From Pseudomonadota bacterium (GTDB lineage: Bacteria; Pseudomonadota; Gammaproteobacteria; Steroidobacterales; Steroidobacteraceae): a DNA stretch of 36,351 nt. The translations under genes were made by a program, and so were the position numbers. Shown here in pieces: positions 17,183 through 26,698 of this stretch. The stretch covers positions 1 to 36,351 of the forward strand of contig JAKARC010000002.1 in the NCBI GenBank assembly GCA_021822385.1, in the 5' to 3' direction. Within the stretch, counting starts at the first letter, position 1. The number at the start of each line of letters is the position of its first letter. The notes under the pieces are model-generated. The model was not told the DNA's origin, searched no databases, and worked only from the letters and a program-made list of their open reading frames with translations.

Positions 17183-18566
17183 CGCCGCTGATGCCGCCGC
17201 GGGTGAGCGCCTGCGGATCGAGCAGACGCTCGAGTTCCTCGCGCGACAGATCGGTCATCTGCGCGGCCACCTCGCGGATCGGCCGGCCCTCGGCATAGGC
17301 CTTCTTGGCGATCGCAGCGCCTTTCTCGTAGCCAATGATCGGATTCAGCGCCGTCACCAAGATGGGGTTGCGCTCGAGGGCCTCGGCGAGACGCGCCTCG
17401 TTGACCGTGAAACCCGCTATGGCGCGCTCGGCGAGCAGGCGCGCCACGTTGGCGAGCAGACGGATGCTCTCGAGCAGATTGTAGGCAATCACCGGCAACA
17501 TGACATTCAGCTGGAAATTGCCCGACTGGCCAGCCAAAGTAATCGTCGCATCCTGACCGATCACCTGCGCACACACCATGGCGGCGGCCTCCGGAATCAC
17601 CGGATTGACCTTGCCCGGCATGATGCTGCTGCCCGGCTGCAGCGCCGGCAGCGCAATTTCCCCAAGCCCGGCGAGCGGTCCACTATTCATCCAGCGCAGG
17701 TCGTTGGCAATCTTCATCAGGCTGACCGCGATCACCTTCAGCTGGCCGGACAGCTCCACGGCCGTATCCTGGCACGAGAGGGCCTCGAAGTAGTTGCGGG
17801 CCGGCGCGAATGCGCATTCTGTAAGTTCCTCGAGGGCGGCGCAAAAACCCATGGCAAACTGCGGATGAGCATTGATACCGGTGCCTACGGCCGTGCCCCC
17901 CTGCGCCAGGCGCTGCAACCGCGGGAGAGTCGCCGCCAGACGCTCCAGTCCGCTGTCGATCTGGGCCCGCCAGCCGGACAGTTCCTGCGCGAACGTCACC
18001 GGCATGGCATCCATCAGATGGGTCCGCCCCGTCTTGACCCGATCACCCACCGCCGCGGCCTTCTCACCGATGATCTCCGCAAGCCGATGCAGTGCCGGAA
18101 TCAGATCACCCCGCAGCGCGAGCATCGCGCTCACATGAATCGTCGTTGGAATCACGTCATTGCTACTTTGCCCCATATTGACGTGATCGTTCGGGTGCAC
18201 CGGCGCACCGAGGCGCTGCGTCGCAAGTGCGGCGATGACCTCGTTGGCGTTCATGTTGGTGCTGGTGCCGGAGCCAGTCTGGAACACATCGATGGGGAAA
18301 TGCGCTTCGTGGCGGCCTGCGGCCACCTCGGCGGCGGCAGCTTCGATCGCCGTCGCTACAGCCGCATCGAGCAGTCCCAAGCGACCATTGGCGCGGGCCG
18401 CGGCCTGCTTCACCACAGCCAGTGCGCCGATGAAGGCGTGCGGCATGGTGCGGCCGCTGATCGGGAAATTCTGGAGCGCCCGCTGCGTCTGGGCGCCCCA
18501 TAGCGCCGCGGACGGCACTCGCAGCTCGCCCATGCTGTCGTGCTCGATGCGAAAAGATTGCGTCAT
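17163..18566 (-). CDS. fumC: Fumarate hydratase, class II
   Basis: Oxygen-stable, iron-free fumarase interconverting fumarate and malate in the TCA cycle. The superfamily signature [12 protein letters not shown] is present, along with [17 protein letters not shown], the [12 protein letters not shown] histidine segment and [19 protein letters not shown] 18566 ([13 protein letters not shown]) gives 467 aa, the expected size; the in-frame ATG at 18617 adds an unconserved leader that would overlap the purB upstream region. It diverges from purB, itself a member of the same fumarase/aspartase superfamily. Confidence 0.96.
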   Translation of the reverse strand: MTQSFRIEHDSMGELRVPSAALWGAQTQRALQNFPISGRTMPHAFIGALAVVKQAAARANGRLGLLDAAVATAIEAAAAEVAAGRHEAHFPIDVFQTGSGTSTNMNANEVIAALATQRLGAPVHPNDHVNMGQSSNDVIPTTIHVSAMLALRGDLIPALHRLAEIIGEKAAAVGDRVKTGRTHLMDAMPVTFAQELSGWRAQIDSGLERLAATLPRLQRLAQGGTAVGTGINAHPQFAMGFCAALEELTECAFAPARNYFEALSCQDTAVELSGQLKVIAVSLMKIANDLRWMNSGPLAGLGEIALPALQPGSSIMPGKVNPVIPEAAAMVCAQVIGQDATITLAGQSGNFQLNVMLPVIAYNLLESIRLLANVARLLAERAIAGFTVNEARLAEALERNPILVTALNPIIGYEKGAAIAKKAYAEGRPIREVAAQMTDLSREELERLLDPQALTRGGISGGAGGGG

Positions 18567-18651
18567 AGGATGATGGCTCCGTGGCCCGCGGTAGACTTGA
18601 CCGTGCCGCCGGGGCAAGCTGCGGCCCGGTCACTTTATCGGCTATCATAAT

Positions 18652-18663
18652 CGATTTGAATCG
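18652..18663. promoter_or_regulatory. Perfect 12-bp palindrome (CGATTTGAATCG) in the fumC-purB divergent region
   Basis: The sequence CGATT-TG-AATCG is a perfect inverted repeat lying 20 bases before the purB ATG and just downstream of an AT-rich TATCATAAT that could hold a -10 box. Its place between two divergent genes suits an operator. I cannot link it to a known regulator. Confidence 0.35.
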
Positions 18664-18682
18664 CAACAATTTTCGACCGTTC

Positions 18683-20065
18683 ATGCACGACCCGCCGCGC
18701 CAGGATCTGCCCGCAGTACTCGCCCTCTCGCCGCTCGACGGTCGCTATCGGGCGGCCACCGAACCGCTACGCGAGCTGCTCTCGGAATCCGGCCTCATCC
18801 GCGAGCGCATCCGGATCGAGGCGGCTTGGTTCGAGTATCTCGTCACGGCGGTGCCGCAGCTCGCAGGCACCCGTATTCCGGCCGCGGTGCAAGCGTGTGC
18901 TCGGCGATTGCGCGTGGCGCCCGATGACGGGGCTGCGGCAGCGGTCAAGACCCTCGAGAGCCGCATCAATCACGACGTGAAGGCCGTGGAGTATTACGTG
19001 CGCGGGGAGCTCGCCGCCGCCGGCGCCGAGGCCGCCAGCCTCGAACTTGTGCACTTCGGGTGCACCTCCGAGGACATCAACAACCTCAGCTACGCGCGCC
19101 TGTTACAAGCGGCGCGCGCGCGCCTGTGCGCGGTCATCGGCGAATTGATCGATGCGCTCACTGCGCTCGCCCATGGAGCGGCGGAGCTTGCCATGCTCGC
19201 ACGCACGCACGGCCAGCCGGCCAGTCCGACCACCCTCGGCAAGGAAGTCGCCAACTTCGTGGCGCGGCTACGACGCTCCGAGCGCCGCTTCCGTGCTGTG
19301 GAAGTGCTCGGTAAATGGAATGGCGCAGTCGGTAATTTCAATGCGCACCGCGCCGCGTTGCCCGAGGTCGACTGGCGTCGCCTGAGCAGCGCGTTCATCG
19401 AATCGCTCGGTCTGCTCGCTAACCCCTACACCACGCAGATCGAGCCGCACGACTGGGTGGGCGAGTACTGCGATGCGCTCGCGGCAGTGAACGTGGTACT
19501 GGTCGATCTCAGCCGCGATTTCTGGGGCTATATCTCCCTCGGCTACCTGCGTCAGCGTGCCGCCGCGGCCGAGGTCGGCTCCTCCACCATGCCGCACAAG
19601 GTCAATCCGATCGATTTCGAGAATTGCGAGGGCAACCTCGGTATCGCCAATGCCCTGCTCAGGCACTTCGCCGACAAGTTACCCGTCTCGCGCTGGCAGC
19701 GTGATCTGACCGATTCGACGGTTCTGCGCAATCTCGGGGTGGCGCTCGGCCACAGCCTCGTCGCCTGGCGCGCACTCGGCCGCGGCCTCGAGAAGGTGCA
19801 ACCGGACCCGGCACGCATGCTCGCCGATCTCGACGGCGCCTGGGAGGTACTGGGCGAAGCGGTACAGACCGCGCTGCGGGCGGCCGGCATCCCCGACGGC
19901 TATGAAAAGCTGAAGGCTTTTACCCGGGGCCGCGCCGTCGATGCGCATTCACTCGGACAATTCATTGCGGCCCTGCCCTTACCCGAACCGGACAAGCAAC
20001 GTCTGCGCGCACTTGCGCCCGCCGACTACATTGGCTGGGCGGCAGAATTCGCCCGTGAAATATGA
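18683..20065 (+). CDS. purB: Adenylosuccinate lyase
   Basis: Acts twice in purine synthesis: cleaves SAICAR to AICAR and adenylosuccinate to AMP, releasing fumarate each time. The signature GSSTMPHKVNPIDFEN is complete. The N-terminal LSPLDGRYR, HFGCTSEDINNLSY and ARTHGQPASPTTLGKE segments mark the E. coli-type PurB rather than the shorter Bacillus type. ATG 18683 (MHDPPRQDLPAV) gives 460 aa; the in-frame ATG at 18581 would produce an unconserved leader. The upstream region contains TATCATAAT and a palindrome. In enterics purB is also close to mnmA, nudJ, icd and phoPQ. Confidence 0.96.
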   Translation: MHDPPRQDLPAVLALSPLDGRYRAATEPLRELLSESGLIRERIRIEAAWFEYLVTAVPQLAGTRIPAAVQACARRLRVAPDDGAAAAVKTLESRINHDVKAVEYYVRGELAAAGAEAASLELVHFGCTSEDINNLSYARLLQAARARLCAVIGELIDALTALAHGAAELAMLARTHGQPASPTTLGKEVANFVARLRRSERRFRAVEVLGKWNGAVGNFNAHRAALPEVDWRRLSSAFIESLGLLANPYTTQIEPHDWVGEYCDALAAVNVVLVDLSRDFWGYISLGYLRQRAAAAEVGSSTMPHKVNPIDFENCEGNLGIANALLRHFADKLPVSRWQRDLTDSTVLRNLGVALGHSLVAWRALGRGLEKVQPDPARMLADLDGAWEVLGEAVQTALRAAGIPDGYEKLKAFTRGRAVDAHSLGQFIAALPLPEPDKQRLRALAPADYIGWAAEFAREI

Positions 20066-20179
20066 CAAATTGCGCCGCCGCGCGCCTACGCATTCTGTGA
20101 TGAGATCGGCAACGCCTGGGCGCGCCGTTCTTTAGCATTTGCGCGCTGTCCGCATTGCGGACCTCAAGGGCGGGCGCGC

Positions 20180-20764
20180 ATGGGATCTCACGACCGGCAA
20201 CTCGGATCGCAAAATGTCCTGGCGGGGCTCGCGTATGCCCGCTACGCGCCCGAGTGCACCCCCACGACGGACACCGGCAGCTTCCATGCGATTACCGTAC
20301 TCACAACGCTAGAGGAAGCCCGCTTGGCCGTCAATCAGCTCGCCGCCCGCACCGAGCGATTGCTTTCCATCTACACGCCGGACCTCGAGCCGGCATTGTA
20401 CGATCAGAGCATGTTCATTGAGGTGATCAAGCACCTGGTACTGACGCGCCCATTCGCCAAGGTGCGCGTGCTGATCTTCGCTCCGGGGCGCCTCAGCATC
20501 GACGGGCATCGCTTCATTGCTCTGGCGCGCCGGCTCTCCGGCTGCATCGACGTGCGCCATTTGCCGCTGCGGGCGGCGGTCCCGCACTGCGCCTATGTGA
20601 TTGCCGATGAACGTGCAATCCTGTACCGCCTGCGCTGCGATGCCTGGGACGGCATCGCCGACTTGAACAATCCGCCCGTCGCCAAGCTCTACCTGCACGA
20701 ATTCGATCAACTCTGGGACAACTGCGTGGTCCCGGAGAGTCTGCGGCTGGCGGAAGGAATCTGA
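20180..20764 (+). CDS. DUF7931-type protein (phospholipase D-like fold suspected)
   Basis: Function unknown, 194 aa. The pattern LLSIYTPDLEPALYDQ, then a residue run around VRVLIFAPGRLSIDGHRFIALARRLS, then AYVIADERAILYR and FDQLWDNC, fits what I recall of the DUF7931 family, which is often found next to or fused behind GNAT acetyltransferases. The strand-helix pattern resembles half a phospholipase D fold, but no HKD motif is visible, so catalysis is doubtful. No GNAT gene is adjacent here. The ATG at 20180 follows GGGCGGG. It sits between purB and nudJ, where enterics have hflD and mnmA. Confidence 0.7.
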   Translation: MGSHDRQLGSQNVLAGLAYARYAPECTPTTDTGSFHAITVLTTLEEARLAVNQLAARTERLLSIYTPDLEPALYDQSMFIEVIKHLVLTRPFAKVRVLIFAPGRLSIDGHRFIALARRLSGCIDVRHLPLRAAVPHCAYVIADERAILYRLRCDAWDGIADLNNPPVAKLYLHEFDQLWDNCVVPESLRLAEGI

Positions 20765-20835
20765 GTCCGGCCGCAAGCGCAGCGGCCCGGCGCTTAGATT
20801 TTGCGCGCACGCCGACGCCCCGGCGCGCTGACCGA

Positions 20836-20841
20836 TATAAT
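20836..20841 (+). promoter_or_regulatory. Consensus -10 box (TATAAT) before nudJ
   Basis: A perfect TATAAT lies nine bases before the nudJ ATG at 20851. Transcription would start within a few bases of the start codon, so the message would have almost no leader and no room for a ribosome binding site. No convincing -35 hexamer is seen at 16-18 bases. Confidence 0.35.
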
Positions 20842-20850
20842 GGCGCGCTG

Positions 20851-21330
20851 ATGTGCGATCCTGAAATCACCGTTGCCGCGCTGATCGAGCAGAACGGGCG
20901 CTTCCTGCTCGTTGAAGAGCGTATCGACGGCCGCCTGCTGCTGAATCAGCCGGCCGGCCACCTCGAGCACGACGAAACTCTGCTTGCGGCCCTCGTACGC
21001 GAGGTTCGCGAGGAGAGCGCCTGGGCATTCGTCCCGGAACAGCTGCTCGGCGTGTATCTGTGGCAGCACCCGGTCACGCAGCGGCGCTTCAAGCGCTTTG
21101 CCTTCACCGGCACTGTACATGACCACCGTCCTCTGCAACCACTCGACGCCGGCATCGTGTCCACCTGTTGGTTGACGCCCGCGGAGGTTCGCGCGCGCAG
21201 CGGGCATCTGCGCAGTCCGCTCGTGCTGCGCTGCATCGAGGACTACCTGCGCGGAACAACTGCAGCGCTGCAGCCTGTGGGTCACTATCGCCGACAGGAC
21301 GCACTCGCCGCACCCGCCATCGCACTATGA
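20851..21330 (+). CDS. nudJ: Nudix phosphatase NudJ
   Basis: Predicted to hydrolyse thiamine pyrophosphate-type and nucleoside di/triphosphate substrates, as E. coli NudJ does. The Nudix box spans residues 36-58 (GHLEHDE, then REVREESAW), preceded by LLLNQPAGHLE, which is typical of NudJ. Length 159 aa. No Shine-Dalgarno sequence is visible; a TATAAT sits nine bases upstream. The stop overlaps the mnmA start (ATGA), the same nudJ-mnmA order as in E. coli, which supports the orthology. Confidence 0.9.
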   Translation: MCDPEITVAALIEQNGRFLLVEERIDGRLLLNQPAGHLEHDETLLAALVREVREESAWAFVPEQLLGVYLWQHPVTQRRFKRFAFTGTVHDHRPLQPLDAGIVSTCWLTPAEVRARSGHLRSPLVLRCIEDYLRGTTAALQPVGHYRRQDALAAPAIAL

Positions 21331-22406
21331 GTCGTGTCATCGTCGGCCTCTCCGGTGGCGTCGACTCGGCGGTCGCCGCCTTGCTCCTGAAGGCACAGGG
21401 CTGGGAGGTGCATGGCCTGTTCATGAGCAACTGGGAGGACGATGCGGACGGCTATTGCACGGCCGCGCAGGACTTCCAGGATGCGCGCGCGGTGGCGCGT
21501 GAACTCGGCATTCCGCTGCATCGGGCAAGCTTTGCCGCCGAATACCGCGAGCGTGTGTTCGCCCACTTCCTGAGCGAACATCGCGCCGGACGCACCCCCA
21601 ATCCCGATGTCTTATGCAATCGCGAGATCAAGTTCGGCGTCGCGCTGCGCTACGCCGAGCGTCTCGGTGCCGAGGCATTTGCGACCGGCCACTATGCCCG
21701 CGTGGTATCTGGCCCTGCGGGGCCGGAGCTGCGCAAAGGCCATGATGCCGCCAAGGACCAGAGTTACTTCCTGCACGCCATCGGGCGCGCCGAGCTGGCG
21801 CGCACCGTGATGCCCATCGGCATGATGGAAAAATCAGCGGTGCGCGCCGTGGCGCGCGCCGCGGGCCTGCCGGTTTACGACAAGCCGGACAGTACGGGCA
21901 TCTGCTTCATTGGCGAGCGTCCCTTCCGCGAATTTCTCGCGCGCTTTCTGCCCGAGCAGCCCGGCCCGATCGAATCCAGCCGGGGCGAGCGCCTCGGCAC
22001 GCATCGTGGGCTAGCGTTCTATACCCTCGGCCAGCGCGCCGGACTCAATATCGGCGGGCGCGCCGGCGGTGCGCAGCTGCCCTGGTACGTCGCCGCCAAG
22101 GATGCCAGGCGCAATGCACTGATCGTCGTGCAGGGCCGTGACCACCCTTTGCTCTACAGCACGGCGGTCATCACCGGCGCGATTCACTGGCTCGCGCCGC
22201 CACCGCACAGCCCCGAGGGCTGTTCGGTCAAGGTGCGCTATCGGCAGCCCGACCAGCCCGCCCGGCTCGAACCCTTACCCGGCGGACGGATGCGCATCCA
22301 CTTCGAGCGCCCGCTGCGCGCCGTAACCCCGGGGCAGTTCGCCGTCCTCTATCGCGATGACCTGTGCCTCGGCGGCGCGGTGATCGAGACACTCGAATCG
22401 GCCTGA
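21327..22406 (+). CDS. mnmA: tRNA-specific 2-thiouridylase MnmA
   Basis: Thiolates U34 of tRNA-Lys, -Glu and -Gln using ATP and sulfur relayed by the Tus system. The PP-loop SGGVDS is at residues 9-14. The two catalytic cysteines are Cys97 (DVLCNREIKFG) and Cys193 (STGICFIGER). Other conserved parts are GHYARV, AKDQSYFLH and the C-terminal beta-barrel with PGQFAVLYRDDLCLGG. Length 359 aa is typical. The ATG overlaps the nudJ stop as ATGA, so translation is coupled. In E. coli hflD and purB follow; here hflD is absent and acnA follows. Confidence 0.97.
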   Translation: MSRVIVGLSGGVDSAVAALLLKAQGWEVHGLFMSNWEDDADGYCTAAQDFQDARAVARELGIPLHRASFAAEYRERVFAHFLSEHRAGRTPNPDVLCNREIKFGVALRYAERLGAEAFATGHYARVVSGPAGPELRKGHDAAKDQSYFLHAIGRAELARTVMPIGMMEKSAVRAVARAAGLPVYDKPDSTGICFIGERPFREFLARFLPEQPGPIESSRGERLGTHRGLAFYTLGQRAGLNIGGRAGGAQLPWYVAAKDARRNALIVVQGRDHPLLYSTAVITGAIHWLAPPPHSPEGCSVKVRYRQPDQPARLEPLPGGRMRIHFERPLRAVTPGQFAVLYRDDLCLGGAVIETLESA

Positions 22407-22439
22407 GCGCCGCAGCGGGCGCGCGCACCGCGTACCCGA

Positions 22440-22445
22440 TATAAT
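22440..22445 (+). promoter_or_regulatory. Consensus -10 box (TATAAT) upstream of acnA
   Basis: A perfect TATAAT lies 32 bases before the acnA ATG, leaving a leader that contains the GAGGAG ribosome binding site. The region 17 bases further upstream is GC-only, so no -35 hexamer is recognised. Confidence 0.4.
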
Positions 22446-22477
22446 CCGCGCCGCATTTATCGAGGAGACTCCCGCTC

Positions 22478-25168
22478 ATGACGAACAGCTTCAACGCGCG
22501 CACCGTGATGCAGGTCGGCACCCGCTCCTATCAGATCCACAGCCTCGCGGCTCTGCCGCGCAGCAAGGTAGCGCGGCTGCCGTATAGCCTGAAGATCCTG
22601 CTCGAGAATCTGCTGCGCTGCGAAGATGGCGTGAATGTCAGCCGCGCCGACATCGAGGCGCTGCTCGAGTGGGATCCGGCCACGACACCCGCGCACGAAA
22701 TTGCCTTTACACCAGCGCGGGTCATTTTGCAGGACTTCACCGGCGTGCCCTGCGTGGTGGATCTGGCGGCCATGCGCGAGGCGATCGTACGTATCGGCGG
22801 GGATGCCGAGCAGGTCAATCCGCTCGCACCGGTGGAACTCGTGATCGACCACTCCGTGCAAGTCGACCAATATGGCAGCGCGGGCGCGCTCGCCGCCAAT
22901 ACCCGCATTGAATTCGAACGCAATGGCGAGCGCTATGCCTTCCTGCGCTGGGGCCAGTCGGCGCTGCGCAACTTTGCGGTGGTGCCGCCGAGCACCGGCA
23001 TCGTCCATCAGGTCAACCTCGAGTATCTTGGCCGGGTGGTCTTTGATGCCGAACATGCCGGCGTGCACAGCGCTTATCCGGACACTCTGGTCGGCACCGA
23101 TTCGCACACCACGATGATCAACGGTCTCGGCGTTCTCGGCTGGGGGGTCGGCGGCATCGAGGCCGAGGCCGCGATGCTCGGGCAACCGGTCACGATGCTG
23201 ATTCCACAGGTCATCGGCGTGCGCTTGACCGGCCGACTCTCTGCGGGCGCAACGGCCACCGACCTCGTACTAACGCTCACCGAGCTGCTGCGCAAGCGTG
23301 GCGTGGTCGACAAATTCGTCGAATATTTCGGCGATGGGCTGGCACATCTACCGCTCGCCGACCGCGCCACGATTGCCAACATGGCCCCCGAGTATGGCAG
23401 CACGTGCGGCATCTTTCCCATCGACGCGGAAACCATCCGCTACCTCGAGCTGTCGGGCCGTCCGCGCGAACGTATCGAGCTGGTGGAAGCGTACGCGAAA
23501 CACCAGGGTCTCTGGCGCGAGAACGGCGCCCCGCAAGCCGCCTACAGCGACGTGCTGGAACTGGATCTCGGCAGCGTCGAGCCGAGCCTTGCCGGCCCTA
23601 GCCGTCCGCAAGACCGCGTGCCCTTGCGGACGGCCAAGCGCGTGTATGCCGACAGCGCGGCCAAGGCGGCGCAGGATCGCACATCCCGCAATCCGAAGGC
23701 CGAGGGCCGGGCCGAAGTCTCCCTGGACGGCCAGAGCTTTGAACTGAAGGACGGTGCGGTGCTGATCGCCGCCATCACGAGCTGTACCAACACCTCCAAC
23801 CCATCCGTCATGCTCGGCGCCGGACTCCTCGCCCGCAATGCCCGCCGCCGCGGTCTCACCGCCAAACCCTGGGTCAAGACGAGCCTGGCGCCCGGCTCGC
23901 GCGTGGTCACCGACTATTACCGCAAGGCCGGACTGCTGTCTGAGCTTGCCGCCATCGGCTTTGAACTCGTAGGCTACGGGTGCACCACCTGCATCGGCAA
24001 CTCCGGCCCCCTGAAGAGCGAGATCTCAGCTGCCGTCAAGGCCGCTGACATCACCGCCTGTGCGGTGCTGTCTGGAAACCGCAACTTCGAGGGCCGAGTG
24101 CATCCGGAAGTGCGCATGAACTTCCTCGCCTCACCACCGCTCGTCGTCGCGTACGCGCTCGCCGGCACCCTCGATATCGATCTCACCCGCGATCCCCTCG
24201 GTACCGACGCCGCTGGCAAGCCGGTGTATCTGGCGGATATCTGGCCGGGCGATGAGGAGGTGCAGCGCACGCTGACCGAGGCGATCGACTCGAAAATGTT
24301 CCAGACGAGCTACGCCAGCGTATTCCAGGGTGATGAGCACTGGCGCGCGATCAAGGCGCCCGCCGGCAAGCTCTATGCCTGGGACGCCAGCTCCACCTAC
24401 GTGAAAAACCCGCCGTACTTCGCGGGCATGACACTCACGCCGCCGCCCGTACGCGACATTCAAGGAGCGCGTGTTCTGGCGATGCTCGGCGACTCGGTGA
24501 CCACAGATCACATCTCGCCGGCCGGGTCCATCGCCCGCAACAGCCCCGCCGCCCACTACCTCGAGCAGCAGGGCGTAGCGCCGAAAGACTTCAATTCCTA
24601 TGGGGCGCGTCGCGGCAACCACGAAGTCATGATGCGCGGCACATTTGCGAACATCCGGCTGCGCAACCAGCTCGTGCCGGGCGTCGAAGGCGGCCTGACC
24701 GTGCATCTGCCGAGCGGCGAGCAGACCTCGATCTTCGAGGCTGCCATGCGCTACCAAGCCGAAGGCACCGCGCTGCTCGTGCTGGCGGGCAAGGAGTATG
24801 GTACCGGCTCCTCGCGCGACTGGGCAGCCAAGGGCGTAATGCTGCTCGGGGTGCGGGCCGTCCTTGCCGAGAGCTTCGAGCGCATTCATCGGTCGAACCT
24901 CATCGGCATGGGTGTCGCGCCGCTGCAGTATCTGCCCGGTGAAAACGCGAAGTCCCTTGGCTTGACCGGCCAGGAGATTTTTGCCATCAGCGGTCTGAGC
25001 GGCGGTGAGCGCGAAGTCACCGTGTCTGCCCGCGCGCCCGCGGGGGGCAAGCCCATATCGTTCAGGGCAAGGGTGCGCATCGACACGCCGAAGGAACGCG
25101 AGTACTACCGCCACGGGGGCATTCTGCAGTACGTGCTGCGCCAGCTTGCGGCCGCGGACCGCGCGTGA
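22478..25168 (+). CDS. acnA: Aconitate hydratase A
   Basis: Isomerises citrate to isocitrate in the TCA cycle and can act as an iron-responsive RNA-binding protein in its apo form. The three cysteines that ligate the 4Fe-4S cluster are Cys436 ([10 protein letters not shown]), Cys502 and Cys505 ([12 protein letters not shown]). Other landmarks are [21 protein letters not shown] and, in the C-terminal swivel domain, [28 protein letters not shown] and [14 protein letters not shown]. Length 896 aa is standard for AcnA/IRP1. A GAGGAG precedes the ATG. The last base of its stop region overlaps the GTG of the next gene. Confidence 0.97.
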   Translation: MTNSFNARTVMQVGTRSYQIHSLAALPRSKVARLPYSLKILLENLLRCEDGVNVSRADIEALLEWDPATTPAHEIAFTPARVILQDFTGVPCVVDLAAMREAIVRIGGDAEQVNPLAPVELVIDHSVQVDQYGSAGALAANTRIEFERNGERYAFLRWGQSALRNFAVVPPSTGIVHQVNLEYLGRVVFDAEHAGVHSAYPDTLVGTDSHTTMINGLGVLGWGVGGIEAEAAMLGQPVTMLIPQVIGVRLTGRLSAGATATDLVLTLTELLRKRGVVDKFVEYFGDGLAHLPLADRATIANMAPEYGSTCGIFPIDAETIRYLELSGRPRERIELVEAYAKHQGLWRENGAPQAAYSDVLELDLGSVEPSLAGPSRPQDRVPLRTAKRVYADSAAKAAQDRTSRNPKAEGRAEVSLDGQSFELKDGAVLIAAITSCTNTSNPSVMLGAGLLARNARRRGLTAKPWVKTSLAPGSRVVTDYYRKAGLLSELAAIGFELVGYGCTTCIGNSGPLKSEISAAVKAADITACAVLSGNRNFEGRVHPEVRMNFLASPPLVVAYALAGTLDIDLTRDPLGTDAAGKPVYLADIWPGDEEVQRTLTEAIDSKMFQTSYASVFQGDEHWRAIKAPAGKLYAWDASSTYVKNPPYFAGMTLTPPPVRDIQGARVLAMLGDSVTTDHISPAGSIARNSPAAHYLEQQGVAPKDFNSYGARRGNHEVMMRGTFANIRLRNQLVPGVEGGLTVHLPSGEQTSIFEAAMRYQAEGTALLVLAGKEYGTGSSRDWAAKGVMLLGVRAVLAESFERIHRSNLIGMGVAPLQYLPGENAKSLGLTGQEIFAISGLSGGEREVTVSARAPAGGKPISFRARVRIDTPKEREYYRHGGILQYVLRQLAAADRA

Positions 25169-25848
25169 GCGCACGCGCAGCCGAGCCCGCAGAAACACGA
25201 CGGATGGGCCTTGCAGTCTTCGACCTCGACGGCACGGTCACCCGCTACGGGACATTCTTCCCGTACCTGCTCAGCATGCTGGCACGCCGACCCTGGCGCC
25301 TCGCGTATCTGCCGAGGGTGCTGCCGGCGGCCACCGGTCTTGCGCTCGGACTATGCGGTCATGGCGAGGTCAAAAGCGCGCTGATGCGCGCCCTCCTCGG
25401 CGGCCTTGCGCGCGAGGATCTGAGTGCATCGACGGAGCGCTTCGTGGCGCGGTGGTCCCACGCGCATGTGCTTGCAGCAGCCCGAGCGGCCATCGAGGCC
25501 CATCGCCGCGCCGGGGATTACCTGGTTTTGATGAGCGCGAGTCCCGACCTTTATGTACCGGCGCTCGGGCGTGCGCTCGGATTTCAGGAAATCATCTGTA
25601 CCGGGGTCCGGTGGAACGGCAACCGGCTCGATGGACGCCTGAGCACCGTGAACTGCCGCGGCGAGCAAAAGGTGCGCTGCCTGCGTCAATTGCGGGAACG
25701 GTTCCCGGGTCCGGCAAGCGCCTACGGAAACTCCAGAACGGACATCGCCCATCTCACGCTCGTCGAGCATGGTGTGTTCGTCAACGGCACGGCGAGCGCC
25801 CGCCGCACCGCCCGCCACGCCGGACTCACCTGCGTTCGCTGGCACTGA
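25165..25848 (+). CDS. HAD-superfamily IB hydrolase (phosphoserine/phosphatidylglycerophosphatase-like)
   Basis: A HAD phosphatase of about 227 aa. Motif I is VFDLDGTVT with the nucleophile and acid aspartates, motif II is the serine in [11 protein letters not shown], a lysine lies in the GEQKVRCL segment, and motif IV is [11 protein letters not shown] hydrophobic stretch at about 30-55 suggests membrane association, as in PgpC-type phosphatidylglycerophosphatases or in SerB-like CicA proteins; the substrate cannot be decided. Translation starts with GTG 25165, overlapping the acnA stop, or possibly at the internal ATG 25204 directly before motif I. Confidence 0.82.
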   Translation: MSARAAEPAETRRMGLAVFDLDGTVTRYGTFFPYLLSMLARRPWRLAYLPRVLPAATGLALGLCGHGEVKSALMRALLGGLAREDLSASTERFVARWSHAHVLAAARAAIEAHRRAGDYLVLMSASPDLYVPALGRALGFQEIICTGVRWNGNRLDGRLSTVNCRGEQKVRCLRQLRERFPGPASAYGNSRTDIAHLTLVEHGVFVNGTASARRTARHAGLTCVRWH

Positions 25849-25855
25849 ACGCTGC

Positions 25856-26698
25856 TCACATCGCGTTGCGGATCTGCCAGAGTTCGGGAAACAGCTGCAG
25901 CCGCAGTGCCTCGGCAAGGTAGGACACCCCGCCCGTACCACCGGTTCCCGGCTTATGCCCGATGATGCGCTCGACGGTCTTCAAATGATGGCAACGCCAT
26001 AGCTGAAACCTGTAATCAAGGTCGATCAGATGCTCGGCCAGCTGGTATAGGTCCCAGTCCTTGTGCGCGTTGTGATAGACGGCAAGCCAAGCGGCGGCAA
26101 CCGGTTTGCTCGGCACGTACGGTTCGCTGAACTCGCGGCTGAGGATACTGTCCGGGATGCCATAGCCGCGCCGGCTGAGCAGCCGCAACGCCTCGTCATA
26201 GAGCGAAGGCGCGCGCAGCGCGCGCTCGAGTCGCGCGCTGACGGCCCGATCGCCCCGGTGCACCGCGAGCATCTGCGCATTCTTGTTGCCCAGCTGGAAC
26301 TCGAGCAACCGATACTGGTGTGACTGGAACCCAGAGGCGCGCCCGAGCGCGTTGCGGAACGCGGCGTAATCGGCCGGTGTCAGGCTGGCCAGCACCTCCC
26401 AGCCCGACAACAGCTGCGACTGCACGCCGCAGATGCGAGCGAACCGCTTGAATGAGGGCCCCAGATCATCGCGGCGCACGCACTCGAGCACACCGGCAAG
26501 TTCCTCGAGCAACAACCGCATCCACAGTTCGGCGACCTGATGCACGACGATGAACATCAATTCATCGGGCTGCCGCGACCGCGGCTGTTGCGCGTTCAGC
26601 AGCCTGTCAAGCTGCAGATACTCGCCGTACGAGTGGGCGGTACCGAGCTCCCACTGCACCGACGCTCCGGTGCTCTCGGAGCTGCCGTGCCGACTCAC
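25856..26698 (-). CDS. kynA: Tryptophan 2,3-dioxygenase
   Basis: Haem enzyme opening the indole ring of tryptophan to N-formylkynurenine, first step of the kynurenine pathway. The distal histidine His53 is in FIVVHQVAELWM, the substrate-binding segment SGFQSHQYRLLEF surrounds residue 125-134, the haem ligand is probably His238 (CHHLKTVERIIG), and the glycine loop GTGGTGG binds the substrate. Length 280 aa fits bacterial TDO. It is coupled by ATGA with the metallopeptidase gene upstream. No kynureninase or formamidase lies nearby, so the rest of the pathway must be elsewhere. It converges with the HAD gene, seven bases away. Confidence 0.95.
   Translation of the reverse strand: MSRHGSSESTGASVQWELGTAHSYGEYLQLDRLLNAQQPRSRQPDELMFIVVHQVAELWMRLLLEELAGVLECVRRDDLGPSFKRFARICGVQSQLLSGWEVLASLTPADYAAFRNALGRASGFQSHQYRLLEFQLGNKNAQMLAVHRGDRAVSARLERALRAPSLYDEALRLLSRRGYGIPDSILSREFSEPYVPSKPVAAAWLAVYHNAHKDWDLYQLAEHLIDLDYRFQLWRCHHLKTVERIIGHKPGTGGTGGVSYLAEALRLQLFPELWQIRNAM

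Noticed and set aside
24131-25198. 355-codon minus-strand frame opposite acnA
   Set aside because: It mirrors the AcnA coding sequence, which has all cluster ligands and motifs; the antisense product has no domain I recognise.
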